From an uncultured Pirellulaceae bacterium (GTDB lineage: Bacteria; Planctomycetota; Planctomycetia; Pirellulales; Pirellulaceae): DNA of 64,000 nucleotides. The notes beneath the pieces were generated by a model. It saw only the letters and a list, made by a program, of their open reading frames with translations. It did not search any database and had not been told where the DNA came from. The stretch is taken from NCBI GenBank assembly GCA_938084685.1, contig CALKGE010000011.1:1-64000 (forward strand), in the 5' to 3' direction. Of this stretch, positions 8,917 to 18,582 are shown in pieces; the stretch's first letter is position 1; the number at the start of each line of letters is the position of its first letter. Made by a program: the position numbers and the translations under genes.

Positions 8917-9516
8917 ATGAAGCAATCTTTCACCAGGATTTGTGGCTTGCTGGCCCTGCTGACATTGCTTGTCGCACCGGCCTCTGCCGAAGTCAAACAG
9001 GGTGATCAAGCTCCTGACTTTGCTCTGGCTGGCAGTGACGGAAAGGTTCACAAGCTGTCTGATTACAAAGGAAAAGTAGTCATTGTGGCTTGGTTCCCCA
9101 AGGCATTTACCGGTGGTTGAACGGCCCAATGTGATTCGCTGCGTGTCAGCGGAATTAAGCAAGGGTTCGATGTAAAACTGCTGGGTGATCGGCAATTCAA
9201 CGTTGCTGCTCGAGAATCGGGATCAGGATTGGATAAGTTCGACGTCGCCTTCTTCACAGCAAGTTGTGATACTCCTGAGACGAATAAACGCTATGCGGAA
9301 GCACTCAAACTGGATTACCCCATTCTCAGCGATCCAGAAAAAAAGACCGCTCGTGCCTACGGAGTAGTTACCGACGAACGTCCAGTTCCATTCCGATGGA
9401 CCTTTATCATCGGTACCGACGGTAAGGTGCTGCATGTTGACAAACAGGTGAGTGCAAAAACGCACGGTGCCGATCTGGTAAAGAAACTCAAAGAACTGGG
9501 CGTGAAGTCCAAATAG
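8917..9516 (+). CDS. Peroxiredoxin selenoprotein; in-frame TGA (Sec68) at the peroxidatic cysteine
   Basis: Exported thiol peroxidase of the AhpC/BCP type, 199 residues when TGA 9118-9120 is read through. Residues 1-24 are a signal peptide (ICGLLALLTLLVAPASA). The thioredoxin-fold domain follows: GDQAPDFALAGSDGKVHKLS, VVIVAWFPKAFTGG-U-TAQC, FFTASCDTPETNKRYAEAL, YGVVTDERPVPFRWTFIIG, DGKVLHVDKQV. In known homologues the segment is PKAFTxGCTxQC, so the TGA replaces the catalytic Cys and C72 (U-x3-C) could be the resolving residue. The frame stays open after the TGA and ends at TAG 9514-9516. GAAAGGA precedes the ATG. A SECIS-like hairpin follows the TGA. Conventional callers will truncate it at 9120 or start at TTG 9229. 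A nonsense mutation or sequencing error is the alternative, but the position is too exact to favour it. Confidence 0.88.
9133..9156 (+). promoter_or_regulatory. Candidate bacterial SECIS element inside the peroxiredoxin gene
   Basis: The RNA GAUUCGCUG-CGUGU-CAGC(G)GAAUU folds into a stem of nine pairs with one bulged G on the 3' side and a five-base loop whose second base is G. The loop begins 21 bases after the TGA (9118-9120). Bacterial SECIS elements recognised by SelB lie directly downstream of UGA, place a small apical loop about 16-37 bases away, and usually have G in the first two loop bases. The match is by eye, not by a folding program. Confidence 0.7.
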
Positions 9517-9568
9517 GCTCTGCTGGTCCAAAAGCTATCCAGAACGCAGATTCTGGTAAAACCCTTTC

Positions 9569-9605
9569 AATCCTCCCCATCGTTTCGCGCATGCGGGAGG
9601 ATTTT

Positions 9606-9606
<1 letters not shown>
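9569..9606 (+). terminator. Terminator after the peroxiredoxin gene
   Basis: AATCCTCCC and GGGAGGATT form a 9-bp stem around a 17-base loop and are followed by TTTTT on the plus strand. It lies between the converging peroxiredoxin and ligA genes and touches the ligA stop codon. Confidence 0.75.
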
Positions 9607-12031
<2,425 letters not shown>

Positions 12032-12165
12032 GTACCGGATTGGTGCCGGATCGATTGTGTCCTCTACCTAGAGGATACTAGCGTATACTTCCATGCTCGA
12101 AAATCCCGCTTAACCAGTTGTTTCACCAAAGAATCAACTGGTATTACCGATTCTAAAATTCTATC

Positions 12166-15100
12166 ATGAGGGATTACGTAACGGCTCCAACAGCACACTG
12201 TAGGGCGTTAAAAACAGACCGGGTTGTCGGCGGCAGGTATGGCGCTGCTGGAATTCGAGAAAACAACGTTTTGACAGCTATTATTCCCCATAACAACGAC
12301 GAACCATTAGCCGGCGAAGCAACCAGTATTCGGCTACGAGGTGTGCATGTCCACAATCTCAAAGATATTGATCTGGATATTCCGCACAACCAATTAGTCG
12401 CGTTTTGTGGTGTCAGCGGTAGTGGAAAAACAAGTCTGGCATTGGATACGCTCTACGCAGAAGGTCAACGCCGTTATATCGAGAGTTTTTCGGCATACAC
12501 TCGTCAATTTCTGGATCGTCTGGAAAAACCGGCTGCTGAACGAATCGATGGTATCCCACCTGCAATCGCAGTTACTCGTGGCAACAACAGCCGTAGCAGC
12601 CGTTCCACAATTGGTACCGCGACAGAAACCGCGGATTACCTCCGACTTCTATTCGCCCGCATTGGTGAAATTCAGTGTCACGGATGTGGCAACACCATTC
12701 AAAAAGACTCGCCCCAGTCGGTCACTGATGAAATTTACAAACTGGCCGACCAGTCCCGGTTCATGATTGGCTTTGCCACTTACGTTTCAGCCGAGTCCCT
12801 GGAATGGGATACGGAGGATCAGGAAGCCTTACGTTCCGTTCTGGAAAACTATCTGGCCCATTACCTGGAAGATGGTTTTGTTCGGGTTATTGTTGATGGC
12901 AATACTTACCGGCTGGAAGATGAACGCGATTCGCTGATCAACTACTGTACTCAGGCCTTCAGCAATGAAGCGGCCGCGGTGGAACTTTTGTTCATCGTCG
13001 ACCGACTGTCCCTCCAGCGGGACGACAAGTTCGATGGTCGCTTGCGAGACTCGCTGGAAGTGGTGTTCAGTCAGCCCGAATCCGTCTGTGTTGTCACTAT
13101 CGAAGATTCCGGGCACGAACCCGAGTCTGCTTCACGTTCGATATCCATCGAGCTCGATGGTCGTCGCTGGGTCCAACGACGATTCAGTGCAGGCTACCGC
13201 TGTGACCAATGCAATCTCGAATATGCGGCTCCTGAGCCTCGCCTGTACAGTTTCAACAGCCCGCTGGGTGCCTGTACCGAATGTGAAGGGTTTGGCAATA
13301 TCATTGACAATGACATGGAATTGATCGTTCCCGACCCGGGTAAATCGATTCGGGAAGGAGCGATCGCTCCCTGGAAAACTCCGGCCTATGAGCACGAATT
13401 ACAGGAACTGCTGGCACTGGCCGACGACTATAACCTGCCTGTCGATATTCCATTCAGCCAACTTACCGAGCAGCACCTGAAGATTATTCATGAAGGTGTT
13501 CCCGAACGGAACTTTGGAGGGCTCAATGGGTTTTTTGCCTGGCTTGAACGTCGCAAATACAAGATGCACTTACGCGTCTTTCTGAGCCGGTGGAGGAGCT
13601 ACAGACAATGCCCGAAATGCCTCGGCGCACGCCTGAAACCAGAATCATTGGCGACCAAAGTGGGCGGGCGTAGTATTGCGGAAATCTGTCAGATGAAAAT
13701 CTGCGACGCCATCGAGTTTTTTCGCCAAATAGCATTTACGCCGTGGCAACGTGAAGTTGCCAGGCACGTCATTGAACAGATTCATGCTCGGCTTCATTAC
13801 CTGAACACCGTTGGACTTGGCTACCTGACGCTCGACAGAACCTTACGCACACTTAGCGGCGGAGAGGCTCAACGAGTCAGCCTGACAAAGGCGTTGGGGT
13901 CAAATCTGGTCAACATGCTGTACGTTCTCGACGAACCAACGGTGGGATTACACCCCAAGGATGTTCGACACCTGTGCCAGGCCATTGTTGGATTACGAGA
14001 CCGTGGTAATACGGTGGTTGTCGTGGATCACGAGCAGGAGATGCTGAAAAATGCCGATCGACTGGTTGAAATCGGACCGGGAGCGGGAGACCGAGGCGGC
14101 AAAGTCACGTTTCAGGGAACCATCGACGAAATGCTGGCGGAAGAGGGTAACCTGACAGGAAGCTACATGACCGGTACGCGAGGAGTTGTGATGCCGGAGC
14201 GACGCCGACCTGCAAATCGTGGTTGGCTGAAGTTAAGTGGTGCCAGCGGCAATAATCTCAAAAACCTGACCGTCGAATTCCCTCTTGGGGTTCTCTGCCT
14301 CGTAACAGGCGTAAGCGGTTCAGGAAAGAGCACACTCGTTCAGGATACGTTGTACGGAGCGGTTTGCCGTAGAAAACGGAAGGATGCCCCGAAGCCACTT
14401 CCTTACTCTGATATTGTCGGTGATGGACAGATCGACGACGTGGTACTTGTCGACCAGAGTCCAATTGGACGTTCCCCTCGCTCGAATCCAGTGACTTACA
14501 TTAAGGCGTTTGACCAGATTCGAGCGGTATTTGCGGACACGCTGGAAGCGCGAACCCACAATTACTCAGCTGGACACTTCAGTTTCAATGTGGACGGAGG
14601 GCGTTGCAGCGTTTGCAAAGGGGACGGACAACTTGAAATTGACATGCAATTTCTGGCTGACGTCTATATGAACTGTCCCCAATGCGGAGGAACAAGATAT
14701 CGAAACGAAATACTGGATGTTACTTATCGTGGGATGAATATTTCTGACGTACTGAGTATGACCGTACGGGAAGCCTTCTCGTTTTTCCGGGGACAAAACA
14801 AAGTTCAGGAGAAACTCAAGCGGCTCATCGATGTCGGGTTGGACTATCTTCAATTGGGACAACCTGCCAATACGCTTTCGTCAGGTGAAGCCCAACGCCT
14901 GAAACTGGCCGCCTACATTTCAACCCACAAACGGAATCGAACGCTATTCATCCTGGACGAACCATCCACTGGTCTGCATTTCAATGACATCCTTCAACTT
15001 CAGGATTGTTTTGACACACTATTGGCGTTGGGACATTCTCTGATAGTGGTTGAACACAACCTGCAACTCATGAAAGCTGCGGACTACATTATCGATATTG

Positions 15101-15219
15101 GGCCTGGGGCAGCAGATGAAGGTGGAACGGTGGTCGCTCAAGGTACTCCGGAAGACCTGGCGCGCATCGAAGCATCTCACACTGGACGCTTTCTTCGCGA
15201 AGTGCTGGAGACCGGCTAA
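12166..15219 (+). CDS. uvrA: UvrA-family excinuclease ATPase (possibly a UvrA paralogue)
   Basis: ABC-type damage-recognition protein of nucleotide excision repair. Two ABC modules are present. Module 1 has GVSGSGKTSLALDTLYAEG, the UvrA phrase RSTIGTATETADYLRLLFAR, LSGGEAQRVSLTKALG and VLDEPTVGLHPKD. Module 2 has GVSGSGKSTLVQDTLYGAV, DQSPIGRSPRSNP, LSSGEAQRLKLA and ILDEPSTGLHFND. Zinc-finger cysteines are CDQC...CTEC in the first half and CSVC...CPQC in the second. A region matching the UvrB-binding domain lies between (GFVRVIVDGNTYRLEDE). Differences from housekeeping UvrA are length (1017 against about 950), LSSGE in place of LSGGE, and a divergent central segment (FFAWLERRKYKMHLRVFLS). The first 45-50 residues before TSIRLRGVHVHNLKDI are not conserved and no ribosome-binding site precedes 12166, so the true start may be later. 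Confidence 0.85.
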   Translation: MRDYVTAPTAHCRALKTDRVVGGRYGAAGIRENNVLTAIIPHNNDEPLAGEATSIRLRGVHVHNLKDIDLDIPHNQLVAFCGVSGSGKTSLALDTLYAEGQRRYIESFSAYTRQFLDRLEKPAAERIDGIPPAIAVTRGNNSRSSRSTIGTATETADYLRLLFARIGEIQCHGCGNTIQKDSPQSVTDEIYKLADQSRFMIGFATYVSAESLEWDTEDQEALRSVLENYLAHYLEDGFVRVIVDGNTYRLEDERDSLINYCTQAFSNEAAAVELLFIVDRLSLQRDDKFDGRLRDSLEVVFSQPESVCVVTIEDSGHEPESASRSISIELDGRRWVQRRFSAGYRCDQCNLEYAAPEPRLYSFNSPLGACTECEGFGNIIDNDMELIVPDPGKSIREGAIAPWKTPAYEHELQELLALADDYNLPVDIPFSQLTEQHLKIIHEGVPERNFGGLNGFFAWLERRKYKMHLRVFLSRWRSYRQCPKCLGARLKPESLATKVGGRSIAEICQMKICDAIEFFRQIAFTPWQREVARHVIEQIHARLHYLNTVGLGYLTLDRTLRTLSGGEAQRVSLTKALGSNLVNMLYVLDEPTVGLHPKDVRHLCQAIVGLRDRGNTVVVVDHEQEMLKNADRLVEIGPGAGDRGGKVTFQGTIDEMLAEEGNLTGSYMTGTRGVVMPERRRPANRGWLKLSGASGNNLKNLTVEFPLGVLCLVTGVSGSGKSTLVQDTLYGAVCRRKRKDAPKPLPYSDIVGDGQIDDVVLVDQSPIGRSPRSNPVTYIKAFDQIRAVFADTLEARTHNYSAGHFSFNVDGGRCSVCKGDGQLEIDMQFLADVYMNCPQCGGTRYRNEILDVTYRGMNISDVLSMTVREAFSFFRGQNKVQEKLKRLIDVGLDYLQLGQPANTLSSGEAQRLKLAAYISTHKRNRTLFILDEPSTGLHFNDILQLQDCFDTLLALGHSLIVVEHNLQLMKAADYIIDIGPGAADEGGTVVAQGTPEDLARIEASHTGRFLREVLETG

Positions 15220-15225
15220 GCAGAC

Positions 15226-16176
15226 ATGTCACAATCGCTCCCCATTCCCCTACCTGACCTCTTCTATACGGACCTCAATAGTGTACGTGTTTCTGTCTAT
15301 GCTGAAGTAACCGGCAAATTTCCATGGCGTGACGGTTGGCGCATCGAAGGAGACATCTACGGTCCACAATGTGAGCTCAGTGACACGCTTCCTGCCCGGA
15401 TAAAACTACAGGATCAGGGCGAGGGCAATACGCTTCTGGCAGCAGCAACTGTACCAGACCCATGCCCCTGGTCTGCGGAGTTACCAGCAACCTATAGCGT
15501 CACCACCAGACTGACAAAAAACGCCCAGTCCATTCAGACCGAACAACAGATACTGGCTTTCAAAACGCTGGACACACAAGGCAGCGTGTTAGTACGTACC
15601 GACCTGAACGGGTTCACCAGACGGTGGGTATTACGAGCGTCGACGGGTAGCATTTCGTCTGCACTAAATGACGGTGGAGATGAATGCCGATCGTTACGCC
15701 TTTCAAGATTGGTTACGAATCCCACGCTCGCCGACTGCCAAAATGCCACTCGGCACGGATTATGGATTGTCGCTGTCCTTCCGCAAACCGACCAACCCGA
15801 AGCTACGCTGGAGCAGCAACTGGCCAGTCTCAGTGCCTGGCCCTGCGTCGCCTGCTGTATCCTGCCAAACCACCTGGATCTTACTGGCATCCATCTGCCT
15901 GCCAATCTATTGCTCGCAGCTTCCATTTCTGCCGATAGCAGTCAGGATATACCCGCCTGGGCTCAATTATTAACCGTCAGCATGAACAATCCGTCAGTAT
16001 TCAATTCACGCTGGAGTTCTTCCACGATTCCGGTCATTGCACATCAGGTCACAAGCTACAATAATGACCGCATGGCACGTGAAAAATGCGCTGTTTTACA
16101 AGCCAGCCTGGCGCCCTGCACCAACTATGCAGGTTATCTGGTCAGCGATGCACCACTCTGTCCCCCTCACGGATAA
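15226..16176 (+). CDS. Unknown protein between the UvrA and ThiF-like genes
   Basis: A 316-residue protein I do not recognise. The first half looks like a beta-sandwich: WRIEGDIYGPQCEL, then PARIKLQDQGEGNTLLAAAT and VPDPCPWSAELPATYSVTTR, a phrase resembling the late strands of immunoglobulin-like domains in glycoside hydrolase family 2 (P-x-x-W-S-x-x-x-P-x-x-Y). The second half (about 150-316) resembles the remains of a TIM-barrel domain (GLWIVAVLPQTDQP; WPCVACCILPNHLDL; IPVIAHQV) without visible catalytic carboxylates. There is no signal peptide or membrane segment. It starts 6 bases after uvrA and ends 6 bases before the ThiF-like gene, so it is very likely in one operon with them. Function unknown. 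Confidence 0.75.
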   Translation: MSQSLPIPLPDLFYTDLNSVRVSVYAEVTGKFPWRDGWRIEGDIYGPQCELSDTLPARIKLQDQGEGNTLLAAATVPDPCPWSAELPATYSVTTRLTKNAQSIQTEQQILAFKTLDTQGSVLVRTDLNGFTRRWVLRASTGSISSALNDGGDECRSLRLSRLVTNPTLADCQNATRHGLWIVAVLPQTDQPEATLEQQLASLSAWPCVACCILPNHLDLTGIHLPANLLLAASISADSSQDIPAWAQLLTVSMNNPSVFNSRWSSSTIPVIAHQVTSYNNDRMAREKCAVLQASLAPCTNYAGYLVSDAPLCPPHG

Positions 16177-16182
16177 TCAACC

Positions 16183-17232
16183 TTGAATCAGGAAAGCCCC
16201 GAAGACCTGAAGCGTTATGTTCGTCAAATGCGGTTTACTCCGTTAGGCGTCGAGGGACAGCGCCAGATCGCCAATAGCCGCGTACTGCTATGCGGCTGCG
16301 GAGCGTTAGGAAGTGTGCTAGCCAACACACTGGTACGAGCCGGCATTGGGTTTCTGAGAATTGTGGATCGCGACTTTCTCGAATGGAATAATCTGCAACG
16401 CCAGGTGCTGTATACAGAAGAGGATGTACGATCTGGAATTCCCAAAGCCATTGCCGCCAAAGCCCATCTGCAGCAAATCAATTCTGAAGTTGAAATCGAG
16501 GCTCACGTCACCAACGTTTCGGCATCCAATATTGGAGAGCTTATTGATTCGGTCGATTGTATTGTCGACGGCACCGATAATTTTGAAACTCGCTTTTTAC
16601 TCAATGACGCGTCGGTCAAGAATAATATTCCCTGGGTTTACGGAGGATGTATTGGTGCCGAAGGTCAGACAATGACAATTCTGCCGGGCGAAACTCCCTG
16701 TCTGCACTGCCTTATGCAAGCAGGCCCTCCGCCACCAGGTACCACACCTACGTGTGACTCAGCCGGAATTCTCTCGCCAGTTATTAATGTCATTGCCTCA
16801 CTTCAAGCTCTGGAAGTTTTAAAAATCGTCAGCGGTAATCGGGATAAAACCAGTCGTGTACTGCAAATATTCGACCTCTGGGAAAATCAGGTTCGCCAGG
16901 TAAAACTCGACCAGCTTTGTGAAGGCGAGAATTGCCCCACATGCCACCATGGTCAATTTGACTGGTTTACAGGCAAACAGGGGAGCCAGTCTGCTATCCT
17001 CTGCGGCCGTAATGCCGTCCAACTCTCCTTCCCAGGAAAATCCCAGGTTGACCTGGAGCAACTTCGGGACCGATTAGGTGGTTTGGGGGATGTAGATTGC
17101 AACCCGTTCCTGTTGCGAGCTGCCATAGACGGCTTTGAAATCACTCTGTTTGCTGATGGAAGAGCGATCATCAAGGGGACGGAAGATGAAGTGGTCGCTC
17201 GTAATATCTACGCCAAATACATCGGAAACTAA
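16183..17232 (+). CDS. ThiF/MoeB/HesA-family adenylyltransferase (E1-like)
   Basis: E1-like enzyme that adenylates the C-terminus of a small sulfur-carrier protein with ATP. The motifs are complete. RYVRQMRFTPLGVEGQRQI comes first, then the nucleotide-binding GCGALGSVLANTLVRAG. VDRDFLEWNNLQRQVLY carries the essential Asp and Arg. DGTDNFETRFLLND and IPWVYGGCIGAEGQ follow. The zinc CxxC pairs are CLHC and CPTC, and TCDSAGIL holds a candidate catalytic cysteine. The C-terminal 75 residues form an extra domain rather than a rhodanese. The start is TTG at 16183, 6 bases after the preceding stop; an internal ATG at 16228 would cut conserved sequence. No ThiS/MoaD-like carrier or JAMM protease is adjacent, so the pathway (thiamin, molybdopterin or other) is not determined. 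Confidence 0.88.
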   Translation: MNQESPEDLKRYVRQMRFTPLGVEGQRQIANSRVLLCGCGALGSVLANTLVRAGIGFLRIVDRDFLEWNNLQRQVLYTEEDVRSGIPKAIAAKAHLQQINSEVEIEAHVTNVSASNIGELIDSVDCIVDGTDNFETRFLLNDASVKNNIPWVYGGCIGAEGQTMTILPGETPCLHCLMQAGPPPPGTTPTCDSAGILSPVINVIASLQALEVLKIVSGNRDKTSRVLQIFDLWENQVRQVKLDQLCEGENCPTCHHGQFDWFTGKQGSQSAILCGRNAVQLSFPGKSQVDLEQLRDRLGGLGDVDCNPFLLRAAIDGFEITLFADGRAIIKGTEDEVVARNIYAKYIGN

Positions 17233-17418
17233 CCGTTTCATGAGGCACTTTCCCCCTCTTGACTTGCCCCAAATTGGACTGCTTTACCTTGCTAGCAACT
17301 CATTCTCAAAATAGAATCGACTGTTCGGGAGCCTTCACGCTGCCCACTCTGTCAAACGCTTTTTTTCATGTCGTTTGACGACAGTCCTCATTACAAATTT
17401 GATAACAAGGAACGCGGG

Positions 17419-18498
17419 ATGAAACGCATCTTTTGTTTTACATTACTTATCCTGGCCGCAGCCATGACTGGGTGTGATTCCAGTGATAAAGGCGAAAATG
17501 CAGGGGACTCGAATGCGAACCCTCAAGCTGCTGGTACCGGAGAAAATGCCGTGGCTCCTACGGTTGCTTACGTTACCAACGGAATTGCATCCTTCTGGGA
17601 CATTGCCGAGGCGGGGGCACAACAGGCCGGAAAAGATCTGGGAGTAGACGTACAAGTTCACATGCCAGTCGATGGAGTTCAGGATCAGAAGCGTATTCTG
17701 GAGGACCTGATTACACAGCAGGTCGATGGTGTTGCCGTGAGCCCTATCGATTCGGACAACCAGCTCGATCTTTTGAATCTCGTCGCGGAAGCTACCACGC
17801 TGATTACACATGACTCGGATGCTGCCAATTCCAACCGCGAATTGTACATTGGCATGAGCAATTACGATGCCGGTTGGATGTGCGGCGAACTGATCGAAGA
17901 AGCAACCAAAGATGTCGCTGGCCAGGTTTCCATCATGATCTTCGTGGGACGTTTGGAGCAGGTAAACGCTCGGCAACGTCGCCAGGGCCTGATTGACTAC
18001 CTCATGAAACGTAAAAAAGATGATCAGCGATACGATGAACCGGGTGAAGTGATTTCCAATGATCGTTATTCGATCCTTGGCACACGGACAGATGACTTTG
18101 ACGCCAATAAATGTAAATCGTACGTAGAAGACACGCTGACTGCCTATCCGGATATCACCTGTATGGTGGGACTGTTTGCCTATAATCCGCCCCAGATTCT
18201 GGAAGCATTGACATCCGCCGATAAACTTAATGAAGTTCACGTCATAGGTTTCGACGAAGATGCTCAAACGTTACAGGCCATCGTGGACGGCACCTGTTAT
18301 GGTACGGTGGTACAAAATCCATATCAGTATGGATACCAATCGGTCAAAGTCCTGACCGAACACGCCAGAGGGACCAAAGACATTTCTGAACTCGATGACT
18401 TCATCGACATTCCAGCTCGTAAAATCATGAAAAACAACGTGCAGGAGTTTTGGGACGAGTTGAAGAAGCTGACCGGCGAAGCGGACGCGGCCGAGTAA
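17419..18498 (+). CDS. Sugar ABC transporter substrate-binding lipoprotein (RbsB-like)
   Basis: Binding protein of a type-I periplasmic-binding family importer. The signal peptide ends in a lipobox (LAAAMTGC) and is followed by a 30-residue flexible Ser/Asn/Gly/Ala linker. The mature domain has the RbsB/LacI fold: YVTNGIASFWDIAEAGAQQA, VDGVAVSPIDSDNQLDLLN, THDSDAANSNRELYIGMSNY, DITCMVGLFAYNPPQILEAL, VHVIGFDEDAQTLQAIVDGT, YGTVVQNPYQYGYQSVKVL. The ligand is probably a monosaccharide or polyol, but the exact sugar cannot be read. The start at 17419 is chosen because the lipoprotein signal begins there; the frame is open 51 bases further upstream. It is the first gene of the importer, followed by a strong terminator before the ATPase gene. 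Confidence 0.92.
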   Translation: MKRIFCFTLLILAAAMTGCDSSDKGENAGDSNANPQAAGTGENAVAPTVAYVTNGIASFWDIAEAGAQQAGKDLGVDVQVHMPVDGVQDQKRILEDLITQQVDGVAVSPIDSDNQLDLLNLVAEATTLITHDSDAANSNRELYIGMSNYDAGWMCGELIEEATKDVAGQVSIMIFVGRLEQVNARQRRQGLIDYLMKRKKDDQRYDEPGEVISNDRYSILGTRTDDFDANKCKSYVEDTLTAYPDITCMVGLFAYNPPQILEALTSADKLNEVHVIGFDEDAQTLQAIVDGTCYGTVVQNPYQYGYQSVKVLTEHARGTKDISELDDFIDIPARKIMKNNVQEFWDELKKLTGEADAAE

Positions 18499-18527
18499 GA
18501 CCTGTAGGTCCTGAACAAAAATCGAGC

Positions 18528-18569
18528 GGGGACTGTCATTCAAATTGGAATGCAGTCCCCAGTTTTTTT
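18528..18569 (+). terminator. Strong terminator between binding-protein and ATPase genes
   Basis: GGGGACTG and CAGTCCCC form the outer 8-bp stem, with CATTC/GAATG pairing inside (13 pairs in total with small interruptions), followed after AG by TTTTTTT. It ends 13 bases before the ATPase start, so only read-through, or a promoter hidden in it, can express the downstream importer genes from this transcript. This would give the binding protein in excess over the membrane complex. Confidence 0.9.
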
Positions 18570-18582
18570 GCAAAAATTGCGG

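Noticed and set aside
9229-9516. Stand-alone peroxiredoxin fragment from TTG 9229
   Set aside because: The conserved frame is continuous with the upstream part through the TGA; a separate gene would lack the active site.
17443-18267. 274-codon minus-strand frame opposite the sugar-binding protein
   Set aside because: It is an antisense shadow of a gene with lipobox and binding-protein motifs.
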